Assembly: GCA_028820695.1 (NCBI GenBank)
Contig: JAPPIB010000050.1
Coordinates: 57,560-121,559, forward strand
Direction of reading: 5' to 3'
From: Acidiferrobacterales bacterium
GTDB lineage: Bacteria > Pseudomonadota > Gammaproteobacteria > Arenicellales > JAJDZL01
Length of the DNA: 64,000 nucleotides
In this document: positions 18,065 through 28,178 of the stretch, piece after piece
How positions within the stretch are numbered: the first letter of the stretch is position 1
How the letters are laid out: each line of letters begins with the position of its first letter
Made by a program: the position numbers and the translations under genes
The notes under the pieces: model-generated
Databases searched by the model: none
Seen by the model: only the letters and a program-made list of their open reading frames with translations
Told to the model about the DNA's origin: nothing

Positions 18065-19142
18065 ACTGGTTGCCAGACAAACCCATTCCCGGTTGATGAC
18101 ATGGCTGACGCCGATCATGGCACTGGCCTTGAGTCTGATTGCCGGCAGCGTCATCTTTTCGCTGCTCGGTTACCCGCCACTGACCAGCCTCTACACTTTC
18201 TTTCTGGCGCCAATCAGTGATCTGTACGGAGTCAGCGAACTGATGATCAAGGCGGCCCCGCTGGCAATGATCGCAGTCGGGCTGGCCATGGGGTTCAGGG
18301 CCAATGTCTGGAATATCGGCGCAGAGGGGCAGCTTACCATCGGCGCGGTTGTTGGAAGTGTGTTGCCGATCTACTTTCCTGAGTCAGACAATGCACTGAT
18401 TTTGCCGGCGATGCTGGTGCTTGGTATTCTGGGCGGTATGGCCTGGGCGTCCATACCGGCTTTTCTGAAGACACGGATGAACACCAATGAGATTCTCACC
18501 AGTTTGCTGTTGGTTTACGTCGCTGTGTTGGTCTTGAGCACTTTGGTACACGGTCCGTGGCGCGACCCTGGGGGGTACAATTTTCCGGAGTCGGTAGTCT
18601 TCCAGGACGCGGCTTCGATCCCCGGAATACTCAGTGGGACACGACTGCATGGCGGTGCAATCATCGCACTGTTGGCGGTTTTGACGGTGTGGGTGCTGTT
18701 TTCACGAACAGTCGCTGGATTCCAGGTGAGGGTTGCGGGTCTGGCACCCAATGCTGCACGCTATACCGGGATTCATTACAACCGTATCGTCTGGTATGTC
18801 CTGCTCGGTGCCGGAGGTCTGGCGGGTCTCGCCGGAATCATTGAGGTTGCCGGACCGATCGGTCAGCTGCAGCCGATCATTTCTCCGGGTTATGGTTTTT
18901 CCGCCATTATCGTCGCCTTTCTGGGTCGACTGCATCCAGTCGGGATAATTTTCGCAAGTCTGGTACTGGCACTGTCGTACCTGGGTGGGGAATTTGTTCA
19001 GATCAAGATGGGACTGCCACTTGGAATCGCCGGCGTGTTCCAGGGAATGCTGCTTTTCTTTCTGCTGGCGAGTGATGTTCTCATCAATTACCGGGTCGAA
19101 TGGCGAAAGTCACGCACAGGCAGTCTGGTGGGGTCTGACTGA
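18045..19142 (+). CDS. BMP-type ABC importer permease 1
   Basis: A 365 aa inner-membrane permease of the branched/sugar-nucleoside type (BPD_transp_2), with about nine hydrophobic helices. GLAMGFRANVWNIGAEGQ is the conserved segment near residue 80, and TRMNTNEILTSLL follows the third helix. Translation may begin at 18045 or at the ATG at 18054; either overlaps the ATPase gene, so the two are probably translationally coupled. It forms the membrane channel with the next gene product. Confidence 0.9.
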   Translation: MRQMPIRLVARQTHSRLMTWLTPIMALALSLIAGSVIFSLLGYPPLTSLYTFFLAPISDLYGVSELMIKAAPLAMIAVGLAMGFRANVWNIGAEGQLTIGAVVGSVLPIYFPESDNALILPAMLVLGILGGMAWASIPAFLKTRMNTNEILTSLLLVYVAVLVLSTLVHGPWRDPGGYNFPESVVFQDAASIPGILSGTRLHGGAIIALLAVLTVWVLFSRTVAGFQVRVAGLAPNAARYTGIHYNRIVWYVLLGAGGLAGLAGIIEVAGPIGQLQPIISPGYGFSAIIVAFLGRLHPVGIIFASLVLALSYLGGEFVQIKMGLPLGIAGVFQGMLLFFLLASDVLINYRVEWRKSRTGSLVGSD

Positions 19143-20071
19143 TGGAAGCGATTGTAACTGTCGAGCTGATCATGCTGACTGTCGTCAGTGCCGCGACCCC
19201 GCTGTTGCTGGCGGCAACCGGGGAACTTGTGGCTGAAAAGTCCGGTGTGCTCAATCTCGGTGTCGAGGGCATGATGCTGATCGGTGCGGTCTGTGCCTTT
19301 GTTGTCGCACTGACATCCGGCAGTTGGTTGCTCGGAATTGTCGCTGGCGCGGTTGCGGGTGTTCTGATGTCAATGCTGTTCGGATTGCTGACCCTGGTGT
19401 TCCTTGCCAATCAGGTCGCTTCGGGCCTGGCCCTTACACTGTTCGGTATCGGCTTGAGTTCACTGATTGGAATTCCGTTTATCGGTCTGCCGATTGAGAA
19501 GCTGCCGACGCTCAGTGTTCCGGTCCTGAGTAATATTCCTCTTGTTGGACCGTTGCTGTTTTCGCAGGACATACTGATTTATCTCTCGGTGATCATGGCA
19601 TTCGCTGTCCATTGGTTCCTGAATCATACCAAACCGGGGCTGGTGCTTCGCGCAGTGGGCGAATCTCACGACGCGGCGCACTCAATCGGTTATGCGGTTG
19701 TCAAGATACGCTTTCTTGCGGTCATGTTTGGCGGTGCGATGGCGGGGCTTGGCGGTGCCTTTCTGTCCTTGTCATACACCCCGATGTGGGTTGAGCATAT
19801 GACAGCCGGGCGGGGCTGGATTGCGCTGGCTTTAGTCGTGTTCGCAACCTGGAAACCGGGCCGTGTGATCATCGGTGCCTATATTTTCGGATCGGTCACC
19901 ATTTTGCAACTGCACCTGCAGGGTATCGGTGTCCAGATTCCCGCCCAGATACTGTCCATGCTGCCGTATCTGGTGACTATATTGGTGCTTGTGATCATTT
20001 CCCGGCAATCAACCCGGGTCAAGCTGAACGCACCGGCCTGTATCGGACAGATATTTCATCCCAATGCCTGA
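19142..20071 (+). CDS. BMP-type ABC importer permease 2
   Basis: A 309 aa partner permease with the family segment ATGELVAEKSGVLNLGVEGMM minus its ends near residue 25-45 and about eight hydrophobic helices. The ATG shares one base with the stop of the first permease (TGATG). It is the last gene of the rightward purine operon; the lipoprotein-type binding protein expected for this importer class is not next to it or elsewhere in the window. The operon ends convergently with mgtE. Confidence 0.9.
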   Translation: MEAIVTVELIMLTVVSAATPLLLAATGELVAEKSGVLNLGVEGMMLIGAVCAFVVALTSGSWLLGIVAGAVAGVLMSMLFGLLTLVFLANQVASGLALTLFGIGLSSLIGIPFIGLPIEKLPTLSVPVLSNIPLVGPLLFSQDILIYLSVIMAFAVHWFLNHTKPGLVLRAVGESHDAAHSIGYAVVKIRFLAVMFGGAMAGLGGAFLSLSYTPMWVEHMTAGRGWIALALVVFATWKPGRVIIGAYIFGSVTILQLHLQGIGVQIPAQILSMLPYLVTILVLVIISRQSTRVKLNAPACIGQIFHPNA

Positions 20072-20130
20072 ACCCGCTGACAAACGGGGGGAGTCTGAAC
20101 GGCGGACTGCCGGGACCGGTATGGACGGAG

Positions 20131-21450
20131 TCAGACGAGCATTCCCATCAGCAGCGTCGCAATCCCTAGAAATGAGAAAAATCCGGCAATATCGGTAACA
20201 GTCGTCAAAACGATTGAAGATGCCACCGCCGGATCCTGTCCCAATCGCATCAGTCCCATAGGAATCAGGGCGCCAGCAAGCCCTGCCAGTATCATGCTGA
20301 TGATCATCGACGATACGATCACCAGTACCAGTCCGAATGTCCCACTCCAGACATAGACACCGATTCCGCAGACGATCGCAATGGAAATTCCATTCCAGAG
20401 TCCAACGTTACCTTCCTTGATGGCCAGCTTAAGCCAGTCTCCGAGATTGACTTCGCGCAACGATAGACTGCGCATGGTGACCGCCAATGCCTGCGCACCT
20501 GCATTTCCAGACTGTCCGGCGACCACCGGCAGCAGGACCGCCAACGCAGTGATTTTGGCGATTGTCCCTTCGAACAGGCCAACCACCGCAGCAGCCAGGA
20601 ATGCTGTCAGCAGATTGACCTGAAGCCAGGGCATTCGCTTTCGAACTGCGAATCCGATGCTCGAATTGGCTGTTTCATCCTTGCTTGCACCGACCATGGT
20701 CTGTATGTCAAGTGTCGCGCTTTCCTTCAGTGTATCCATCAGTGTGGAATATCGGATGACTCCTAGAATATGCCCGTTGCCATCGATCACGGTGAGTTCT
20801 TCCAGTCGGAACTCCTCCATCTTTTCGATAATCTCCTGCCGGGAATCCATTGGCTTGACAACGGCTTCAATGCCTTTGGAAATACTGTCCAGCGTAGCCG
20901 CCGAATCGGCCAGCGCGAAATCCTTGATGTCTACAAGCGACTTGAGAATACGTTGCTCGTCGACAATGCGAAGTTCGTAAACTGCGGTGTTCAGGCCAGC
21001 ATTGCGGATGATCTGCTTCGCCTCTGAAACCGTGGTGTTGCCGGGAAATGTCAGCACCCGTGTATCCATGAGCCCGCCGGCACTGTCGTGCGGATAGTCG
21101 ATCAGTTCGCTGATTTGGTTTGCAGTTGCTTCATCGACGCTGGAAAGAACAGACTCTTTCGTGCGCGGGTCAGCCAGCGCGAGAATGGATGCTGCCCGTC
21201 CCGGGTCAATTCCGCGAAGTACTTCGCTGGCGTTCTCAACCGGCAGGTGATTGATGATTTGTGCACCGTATTGCGGATTGAGCAATTCCCAGACCGTTGA
21301 TGCAGTGGTAATCGGGACTCGTCGCAAGACATCTGTTGCTGCCTTGACGGTGAGAGTTTCCAGTCTGTAGGCTGCACTGCTTGGTGCTTCCTCGAAAAAC
21401 TTCGCTGTCAGACTGTCCAGTGCTGTTTCTACATTTTGATTGGCGTTCAT
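20131..21450 (-). CDS. mgtE: MgtE-family magnesium transporter
   Basis: A 439 aa divalent cation channel with the standard order: MgtE_N superhelical domain (about 30-130), two CBS domains (about 135-255) and five membrane helices (about 285-439). The pore segment reads PVVAGQSGNAGAQ, a recognised variant of the Mg2+ selectivity sequence. The CBS and N domains sense cytoplasmic Mg2+ and close the channel in characterised homologues. It follows 17 bases after the soluble paralogue and forms one unit with it and the MscS-like gene. Confidence 0.92.
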   Translation of the reverse strand: MNANQNVETALDSLTAKFFEEAPSSAAYRLETLTVKAATDVLRRVPITTASTVWELLNPQYGAQIINHLPVENASEVLRGIDPGRAASILALADPRTKESVLSSVDEATANQISELIDYPHDSAGGLMDTRVLTFPGNTTVSEAKQIIRNAGLNTAVYELRIVDEQRILKSLVDIKDFALADSAATLDSISKGIEAVVKPMDSRQEIIEKMEEFRLEELTVIDGNGHILGVIRYSTLMDTLKESATLDIQTMVGASKDETANSSIGFAVRKRMPWLQVNLLTAFLAAAVVGLFEGTIAKITALAVLLPVVAGQSGNAGAQALAVTMRSLSLREVNLGDWLKLAIKEGNVGLWNGISIAIVCGIGVYVWSGTFGLVLVIVSSMIISMILAGLAGALIPMGLMRLGQDPAVASSIVLTTVTDIAGFFSFLGIATLLMGMLV

Positions 21451-21467
21451 TTCGGTTTGCCCTTCTA

Positions 21468-22304
21468 TCAGGTTGAATCCTTGATTTGATTGTTGCCGGC
21501 CAAAGTCATGGAAACAAGATTGGCCATTCCGACATAGCAGGACTCGGTGAATCCAAGAAATTCGTTTTCACCGACATCTTTTGGTGTGGAGTCCTGCTGG
21601 GTGTTCAGTGCTGCGACCAGATCAACGAAACGGATCGCACCGATCAGTTTGCTTTGCCGATCGACAACTGGCAATACCTCAGTATCTGCCCATCGACCGT
21701 CGTTGATTGCCTGTTTCAATCTGGATGATGCGTATATCGCACCAACACCATCCTGGATCAGTGTCGTGATTGGACTGTTCCTGTCGGCACGCTGATACAG
21801 GTCTACAACTGAAACGAAACCCTTGATGGTGAGATCGCTGTTGACTGCAAAAGCAATAGCGTATTTCTGGCTCTGCGACTCGATCCGGCGGCAGGCATCT
21901 GCGGCGGTGATATTTGCCGGCAGTGGCTGGATGTCGGAATTCATCCAGGCACCTACGAGCAGTTGCGAGTAATTGATCGTCAGGGTGATGGGCACTGACT
22001 TGGATTTTGGCAGTTGGCGAATCAGTTCATTGCGTTGCTTGCTGCCAATGCATCTCAGTATTGCGGCCGCGTGATTGGGCGATAATCTGCCGAGATAGCC
22101 GATTGCTGTGGGAAGCGGTAAAGCCCGGATGCCAATGGATGCGTGATAGGGGAGCATCGCAGTCAGGGCGGTGAGCGCGGTGGCGTCCGGTAAGTCCTCG
22201 AGAAGACTGGCCATGACGTCAGAGGACATTTGTTCGATCGCTCGCGCCGCATCCTGGTTCTTCGTCTCGATGAAATACTGCACCAGTTGCATGTGTTCAG
22301 ACAT
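21468..22304 (-). CDS. Soluble MgtE-N/CBS-domain protein
   Basis: A 278 aa protein that looks like the cytosolic half of MgtE without the membrane part. Residues about 1-105 resemble the MgtE_N helical repeats (LEDLPDATALTALTAM, YLGRLSPNHAAAIL). Two CBS-like segments follow (about 115-235), with LTIKGFVSVVDL and KLIGAIRFVDL. The C-terminal 40 residues are polar apart from one mild hydrophobic patch, not a channel. The start overlaps the end of the MscS-like gene by 8 bases and mgtE follows. I infer a regulatory partner of the full-length MgtE; no function has been shown. Confidence 0.75.
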   Translation of the reverse strand: MSEHMQLVQYFIETKNQDAARAIEQMSSDVMASLLEDLPDATALTALTAMLPYHASIGIRALPLPTAIGYLGRLSPNHAAAILRCIGSKQRNELIRQLPKSKSVPITLTINYSQLLVGAWMNSDIQPLPANITAADACRRIESQSQKYAIAFAVNSDLTIKGFVSVVDLYQRADRNSPITTLIQDGVGAIYASSRLKQAINDGRWADTEVLPVVDRQSKLIGAIRFVDLVAALNTQQDSTPKDVGENEFLGFTESCYVGMANLVSMTLAGNNQIKDST

Positions 22305-23133
22305 CGTCGTTCTCCTGCTTGATCAAGATGCTTGGCTGCTCTGACAGGATTCGGGCGGGAATTGTGACACGGCCGTGTTCACCGTCCAGTACGATGGAAA
22401 CGGAATTGATTTCCAAGACTGTTCCTTCGTATTCGCCGACCCGGATCAATTCGCCGACCCGGTAGTCCGGATTCAGGTAGCGGATGCCGATCAGGTTGCT
22501 GACCAATGTTCTGGCACCGAGACTGAACGCGATGGACAGTCCCCCGAGCAGGGCACCGATCACGACCGACATCACAATGACGATTACGGTGATATCGATT
22601 CCGATCTGGTTGACACCGATCAGGACGAGCATGAGCAGAAAGAAAAACTGCGCCCCTCTGGCGACTACCGTACGTTGCGAGTCGCTTACGCCGACCTTCG
22701 TCGCGAGAACAGCCTGAAAGATCAGATTGCTGAAAATGACCCCGGCGCCGACGATCAGCACGCCGGACAGGATGTTGGGCAGATAGTCAACCAACCTGCT
22801 CAGCCAGCCGGCGAACATATTCATTCCGAGCAGGCTCGCGGCGGAGGTTATGAAAATCAGGAAAGTAAACCAGTAAAGGATGCTGCCGATGAAGTTTGCT
22901 GAAGATTCGCCTAGTTTCGAATCGGGGTCGATTCCGATAAATCTGATCTTTCCGGAAAACCGGTCAAGACCCTTGATGAGTCTGACAACCACTGTTCTCA
23001 CCAATCGAGAGACCAGCCATCCAATAAAGAGCAGAATAAAGGCACCGATCAGATTGGGCAGGAAATCTATGAATCCCTCAAACCAGCCGGATACAACATT
23101 CAAAGGTGTTGTCCAGTCGTAAATTTTTTCCAT
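22297..23133 (-). CDS. MscS-like mechanosensitive channel with TM-helix repeats
   Basis: A 278 aa inner-membrane protein. I start it at ATG 23133, preceded by GAGGAG; the frame is open to 23256 without family similarity. Two related hydrophobic segments, LPNLIGAFILLFIGWLVSRL and LPNILSGVLIVGAGVIFSN, match the conserved TM-helix repeat of CmpX-type channel relatives. They are followed by a pore-like helix (GALLGGLSIAFSLGARTLVSN) and an MscS-type beta domain (YRVGELIRVGEYEGTVLEI). It probably releases solutes or ions on membrane tension. It heads the unit with two MgtE-type genes, which suggests a link to ion homeostasis. Confidence 0.82.
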   Translation of the reverse strand: MEKIYDWTTPLNVVSGWFEGFIDFLPNLIGAFILLFIGWLVSRLVRTVVVRLIKGLDRFSGKIRFIGIDPDSKLGESSANFIGSILYWFTFLIFITSAASLLGMNMFAGWLSRLVDYLPNILSGVLIVGAGVIFSNLIFQAVLATKVGVSDSQRTVVARGAQFFFLLMLVLIGVNQIGIDITVIVIVMSVVIGALLGGLSIAFSLGARTLVSNLIGIRYLNPDYRVGELIRVGEYEGTVLEINSVSIVLDGEHGRVTIPARILSEQPSILIKQENDDV

Positions 23134-23913
23134 AATCACTCCTCTACTTGGGCGAAGGTTGTGGTCCTGACTGTGAACCGAGACAACACGGATGATGCCA
23201 GTTCGACTGAATGGGCGATACATAATCAGGACCGCGAAACAAGCCTGCCCCGTCACTTTCTAAATTGATTGTATCAAAACATATAACTTGGAAATTCTGA
23301 TCAGTCAGCGTAAGTGAATCCAGCCATAGTAATTTAGACTGCAGTGTCACTTCAAGGGTCAGACAGTTGCATTTACCGTGCACTCATCAGTTGTTCTGAT
23401 TCTGATTTTGACAAAAAGTCCATGTACTTGATGCTCCGCTGGAACTTGGTACTAAACGGTCATGATTGGTGTCATTCACCCCGCACAATGAAAACAATTT
23501 TCAAGGCAAGTCAAGTGTAGAGAGAATCTCGCACCTTTTGAAACAATCCCCGCACCGAGGAGACCATAAATTCATTGAACTTGGGCCGGCTCAGGGTTCG
23601 TTCAAATTCATCGGTTGGCAGCAAGGATTCTTATTTGTGCACAAACCAAGTGTCAAATTTCTGACTTTACGTTGATCATCAGTTCGAAGTTCTCAGGATA
23701 GAATCAAGTTCTCCTCGCAGGCATCCCTGCTGTGATACTGACTTCGGTCGCACAATGCTGGTGCTTGAGGGTGTCGGATGGATTGTGTTGTGGAGGTACT
23801 CGGTCAGATTGTCTCATAGCCGAGGGATGGACTGCTGACAACATTTGAGTTTCGAAGGCCATCCAACAGACTTCCGACCGGACTTATCAGCAAAACAGCG
23901 TCTTCAAATCCGG
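23134..23913. other. Long non-coding stretch
   Basis: These 780 bases separate the MscS-like gene start from the stop of the acetyltransferase gene. An open frame of 69 codons (23466-23675, plus) has no recognisable similarity or ribosome binding site. A weak inverted repeat GACCGGA/TCCGGTC flanks about 30 bases near 23877-23919, at the acetyltransferase stop. The promoter of the mscS-mgtE unit should lie at its left end, but no clear boxes were seen. Confidence 0.4.
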
Positions 23914-24540
23914 TCAGTGAGTATTGAGGTCGATCCGCGGGTCATCGATTATCTGAGCTTCCTGGCGATAGACCGAAAAACCCGCCTTCTGGTAGGTCGC
24001 AAGAGCATGGGGTGAATCAAAGTTGCAGGTGTGTACCCACACCCGTTTAGGATTCTCAGACCATGCGGTCTTTACGCCCCAATGAAGAAAATATGTTCCG
24101 AGTCCCCGACCAGTGAATTCCGGAAGCAATCCAAAGTAAGCGATTTCAACTTCCCTATTCACCCTGAAGTCCAGCTCGCAATATCCGGCCGGTGTACCTT
24201 TCAGATAGAGCACATACAATCGGACCTTGGGGTGGTGGATGATTTTTTCCAGTTCCTCGTCGCTGAGCAGATTCCGCTCGTACCACAACCAATCCTTTCC
24301 CACCGCGTTATACAGATATCGATAAAAGCCTGTACCCGGATCGTAGGCACGTATGATGGACAGGTTCTCGGCGCGGGTTGATGTGCGGGGGTAGATCGGT
24401 GGTTTTCTCATCTCCAAATAGGTTATAACCATTCGGAGTTTTCCAGGTGCAAGGGTATCAGGCTCATCACTTTTCTTGATTTGCCTGTAGTCTCCGAACA
24501 GTGAGACTGAACTTTTCGGCGGGTCGGACTGCTTTGTCAT
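23914..24540 (-). CDS. GNAT-family N-acetyltransferase
   Basis: A 208 aa protein with a GNAT domain in the second half. YCELDFRVNREVEIAYFGL forms the central strands, LLPEFTGRGLGTYFL is the acetyl-CoA binding loop (Q/RxxGxG/A) and NFDSPHALATYQKAGF is the typical C-terminal motif. It would transfer an acetyl group from acetyl-CoA to an amine; the acceptor is unknown. It stands alone, divergent from the CoxG-like gene. Confidence 0.85.
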   Translation of the reverse strand: MTKQSDPPKSSVSLFGDYRQIKKSDEPDTLAPGKLRMVITYLEMRKPPIYPRTSTRAENLSIIRAYDPGTGFYRYLYNAVGKDWLWYERNLLSDEELEKIIHHPKVRLYVLYLKGTPAGYCELDFRVNREVEIAYFGLLPEFTGRGLGTYFLHWGVKTAWSENPKRVWVHTCNFDSPHALATYQKAGFSVYRQEAQIIDDPRIDLNTH

Positions 24541-24662
24541 GACATTGAAGATTCACCTTTCGCTATGGATTATTTTATATGTTCGAGTCCCCGCCGGTAT
24601 GAGACTCATGACTTGACATCACCTGAACACACATGATCAGATGTGAGTTATTGGAATAGGAT

Positions 24663-25118
24663 ATGGAAATTTCAGGAAGTCGGGTATTGCCCGTTGAGCG
24701 TGCCAGGGTATGGCGATCGTTACATGACGCAGACCTGATCCGCGACTCACTATCCGGATGTGAGTCACTCCAATGGATCTCTGACGACGAGCTTGAGGGC
24801 GTGATCACGCTCAAGTTCAGTGCGATCAAGGCAAGGATGCAGATTCGGATGACAATTTCGGATGCGGTGGAGCAGGAGGGTTATCGGATTACAGGCTCAG
24901 CCAATGCCCGTGCTCTCGGATTCGCCAAAGCGGAAGCCACAATCAGACTCGAGGATGTTGCTGACGGATGCGAGCTCTTTTATGGCGCCCAGGTCAAGAT
25001 CGGTGGAAAAATCGCTCAGATCGGCTCCCGCTTGATGACCGGCATGTCGACCAAGATCATCGATGAGTTTTTTGATGCTTTTGTCGCTGGAATGAGCGAG
25101 GACAGCACTCGACAATGA
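24663..25118 (+). CDS. coxG: CoxG-like SRPBCC protein
   Basis: A 151 aa protein of the carbon monoxide dehydrogenase subunit G family, a START/SRPBCC fold. It begins MEISGSRVLPVERARVW with the LRDSLSGCESL-type segment, typical of the family. In Oligotropha, CoxG helps to anchor CO dehydrogenase to the membrane, and relatives have been proposed to carry lipophilic cofactors. It lies about 200 bases before coxS on the same strand, at the head of the molybdenum-hydroxylase locus, and may be the first gene of that operon. Confidence 0.85.
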   Translation: MEISGSRVLPVERARVWRSLHDADLIRDSLSGCESLQWISDDELEGVITLKFSAIKARMQIRMTISDAVEQEGYRITGSANARALGFAKAEATIRLEDVADGCELFYGAQVKIGGKIAQIGSRLMTGMSTKIIDEFFDAFVAGMSEDSTRQ

Positions 25119-25325
25119 GGCACCAAACGAGTATATTGAATTTCACCGAAAGATTACCTGATTCGTGTGATTTGACCGGCTCGAAAATGGCCGCTGCGAA
25201 TCAACGGACAAGTCGGGAAAGCGATTTTAGTTACAGGGAGCCGATCAGATAAGGACTGGACACAAAAAGAAGCGCAGACAGTCCGGTTTTCAGTACTCGG
25301 CACAACAAACCAGGGAGAGTATTTT

Positions 25326-25802
25326 ATGAGTGTAACTGTATCAATGACTGTCAACGGTAACAGCGTGTCGGCTGAGGTCGATGCGCGGACATTGCTGGTT
25401 GACTTTCTTCGTGTTGATCAACGATTGACCGGCACGCATGTGGGTTGTGACACCAGTCAGTGCGGTGCGTGTGTTGTGCACGTCAACGGCAAGTCAGTGA
25501 AGAGCTGCACCATGCTGGCCGCACAGGCAGATGGCGCGCAGGTCACAACCATCGAAGGCTTGGCCATTGATGGAGAACTGCATCCGATGCAGGAGGCGTT
25601 TCGCCAACACCACGGTCTGCAGTGCGGTTTCTGCACTCCCGGCATGATCATGAGCGCACTGGATCTGGTGAGCGTCAACTCGGACCCTACCGAGCAGGAG
25701 GTTCGGGAGTGGCTGGAAGGTAACCTTTGCCGTTGCACAGGCTACCATAATATTGTCAAGTCCATTCAGGCCGGTGCTGAGGCCATGAGGGAGGTGCAGT
25801 GA
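25326..25802 (+). CDS. coxS: Mo-hydroxylase 2Fe-2S subunit (CoxS type)
   Basis: A 158 aa iron-sulfur subunit passing electrons from the molybdenum centre to the flavin subunit. The first cluster is bound by CDTSQCGAC with a later Cys in KSCTMLA, the second by QCGFCTPGM and [10 protein letters not shown] strong GGGAGAG precedes the ATG. Its stop overlaps the coxL start. Unlike XdhA it carries no FAD domain, so this is a three-subunit S-L-M enzyme. Confidence 0.95.
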   Translation: MSVTVSMTVNGNSVSAEVDARTLLVDFLRVDQRLTGTHVGCDTSQCGACVVHVNGKSVKSCTMLAAQADGAQVTTIEGLAIDGELHPMQEAFRQHHGLQCGFCTPGMIMSALDLVSVNSDPTEQEVREWLEGNLCRCTGYHNIVKSIQAGAEAMREVQ

Positions 25803-28156
25803 TGGGTGATACCGGAATCGGCGCATCTGTACGCCGTAAAGAAGACCTGCGTTTCGTACAGGGCGCAGGCAAATACACAGATGACATGAATCTGCCCGGC
25901 CAGGTCTATGCCTATATCTTGCGTTCCCCGCATGCCCATGCGGCGATTCAGTCCATCGACACCTCCGCTGCAAGAAAGGCCGAGGGCGTGGTTGCTGTTT
26001 TCACATCCGCAGACATGACTGAGGTCGGAGGCATTCCATGCGGCTGGCAGGTGCACAGCAAAGACGGCTCCGCGATGGCCGAACCCAAGCATCCGGTGCT
26101 TGCGGAAGACAAGGTTCGTCACGTGGGTGACCCGGTTGCCGTGGTGCTGGCGCAGTCCCGCACCCAGGCCAGGGATGCCGCTGAAAGCATCATTGTTGAT
26201 TATGATGTGCTCAATGCAGTCGTAGACATGCAGGCTGCGGTGACAGACGGGTCAGCAAGTGTTCACGACGATGTCGGTACCAACGTCTGCTATGACTGGG
26301 GGTTGGGTGACAAGGATGCTGTCGACGAGGCGTTTTCCAACGCGCATCATGTGTCCAGACTGGATCTTGTCAACAATCGCCTGATTCCGAACGCGATCGA
26401 ACCGAGGTGTGCGATTGGAGACTACGATCAGGCGACCGGTCAGTATACCCTGCACACCACGAGTCAGAACCCGCATGTGATCCGCCTGCTGATGGGTGCA
26501 TTTGTACTGGGTCTGCCAGAGCACAAATTGCGGGTCCATGCGCCCGATGTCGGTGGCGGTTTCGGATCGAAGATTTTCCATTATGCGGAGGAAATCATCG
26601 TCACCTGGGCATCCGGTCAGATCAATCGGCCGGTCAAGTGGACAGCAGACCGCAGCGAGTCATTTCAATCCGATGCGCATGGACGGGATCATGTAACCTC
26701 AGTCGAACTGGCGTTGGACAGCGATGGAAAATTTCTTGCGCTGCGTGAGTCTACGCTTGCGAACATGGGAGCCTATCTTTCCACGTTTGCACCTTGCATA
26801 CCAACGTATCTTCATGGTACGCTGCTGGCCGGTCAGTATTCGACTCCGGTCATCTATTGTGAGGTGAAAGCGGTCTTTACGAATACGGTACCAGTCGATG
26901 CCTATCGCGGCGCCGGACGTCCGGAAGCAACCTATCTTCTGGAGAGAATTGTTCAGGTTGCCGCCGATGACATGGGCATGGACCCGGCGGAAATCAGACG
27001 CCGCAACTTCATCCAGCCAGGTGATTTTCCGTATCAGACGCCGGTGGCGCTCATCTATGACACAGGCAACTATCAAGCCAGTCTTGATCAGGCGCTTCAA
27101 GCCGCCGACTATGCCGGATTCAGCAACCGAAAGGCGGCATCGAAACAATCCGGTAAATTGCGCGGTATTGGAATCGCGTCCTATATTGAAGCGTGTGGAA
27201 TCGCACCGTCCAATGTTGTCGGCTCCCTGGGGGCCCGTGCAGGGCTCTATGAAGCTGCGACAGTTCGGGTCAATCCGACCGGTTCGGTCAGTGTGATGAC
27301 CGGATCACACTCCCACGGGCAGGGGCACGAGACGACTTTTGCCCAGGTCGTATCCGAGAAACTGGGAATCGATTTCGACAGTATTGATATCGTCCACGGA
27401 GATACCGACAAGATTCCGTTCGGTATGGGAACCTACGGCTCCCGGTCGATCGCAGTCGGAGGCACCGCGATCGTGAACGCAATCGACAAGATCGTTGCGA
27501 AAGGCAAGAAGATTGCCGCACATCTGCTGGAGACTTCCGAGTCAGACATCGAGTTTGAGGACGGTCAGTTCATCGTGCCTGGAACCGACAAGTCCAAGGC
27601 ATTCGGTGAAATTGCCTTGGCGGCCTATGTTCCCCATCAGTATCCACTCGAGGAACTCGAACCCGGATTGGAAGAGACTGCGTTCTACGACCCGAAGAAT
27701 TTCACGTTTCCTGCAGGAACCTATGTCTGTGAGGTTGAAGTGGACCCGGAAACCGGAACGGTGGATATAGTGAGTTTTCATGCAACCGATGACTTCGGTG
27801 TGGTCATCAATCCGATGATTGTCGAGGGACAGGTACATGGCGGACTGGTACAGGGTATCGGTCAGGCACTGCTGGAAGGTTGCAGTTATGATGAATCCGG
27901 TCAGTTGCTGTCCGGTTCATACATGGACTACACCATGCCGCGTGCCGCGGATGTGCCATCTTTCACTGTGGACACGACAGTGACTGAGTGCTCACACAAT
28001 CCATTGGGTGTGAAGGGTTGCGGTGAGGCTGGTGCGATCGGTTCACCACCGGCCGTCATCAATGCCATCCTGAACGCACTGTCGGAAGTCGGTGTGACCA
28101 ATCTTGATATGCCTGCGACCCCACACAGGGTGTGGCAGGCGATTCGCGATGCGTAG
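25802..28156 (+). CDS. coxL: Form II CoxL-type molybdenum hydroxylase large subunit
   Basis: A 784 aa catalytic subunit of the xanthine oxidase superfamily. It starts [16 protein letters not shown], has GGGFGSKIF and the molybdopterin loops, and the catalytic Glu in [10 protein letters not shown]. The active-site loop is AYRGAGR at residues 367-373, the form II signature, instead of the AYRCSFR of proven aerobic CO dehydrogenases. CO is therefore not the safe assumption; form II enzymes act on other or unknown substrates. It overlaps coxS by one base, and coxM follows after 22 bases. Confidence 0.93.
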   Translation: MGDTGIGASVRRKEDLRFVQGAGKYTDDMNLPGQVYAYILRSPHAHAAIQSIDTSAARKAEGVVAVFTSADMTEVGGIPCGWQVHSKDGSAMAEPKHPVLAEDKVRHVGDPVAVVLAQSRTQARDAAESIIVDYDVLNAVVDMQAAVTDGSASVHDDVGTNVCYDWGLGDKDAVDEAFSNAHHVSRLDLVNNRLIPNAIEPRCAIGDYDQATGQYTLHTTSQNPHVIRLLMGAFVLGLPEHKLRVHAPDVGGGFGSKIFHYAEEIIVTWASGQINRPVKWTADRSESFQSDAHGRDHVTSVELALDSDGKFLALRESTLANMGAYLSTFAPCIPTYLHGTLLAGQYSTPVIYCEVKAVFTNTVPVDAYRGAGRPEATYLLERIVQVAADDMGMDPAEIRRRNFIQPGDFPYQTPVALIYDTGNYQASLDQALQAADYAGFSNRKAASKQSGKLRGIGIASYIEACGIAPSNVVGSLGARAGLYEAATVRVNPTGSVSVMTGSHSHGQGHETTFAQVVSEKLGIDFDSIDIVHGDTDKIPFGMGTYGSRSIAVGGTAIVNAIDKIVAKGKKIAAHLLETSESDIEFEDGQFIVPGTDKSKAFGEIALAAYVPHQYPLEELEPGLEETAFYDPKNFTFPAGTYVCEVEVDPETGTVDIVSFHATDDFGVVINPMIVEGQVHGGLVQGIGQALLEGCSYDESGQLLSGSYMDYTMPRAADVPSFTVDTTVTECSHNPLGVKGCGEAGAIGSPPAVINAILNALSEVGVTNLDMPATPHRVWQAIRDA

Positions 28157-28178
28157 GCATCCCAACTGAGGTTTGATT

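Noticed and set aside
23466-23675. A 69-codon plus-strand frame in the long gap after the MscS-like gene
   Set aside because: Composition is not protein-like, there is no ribosome binding site and no family could be recognised.
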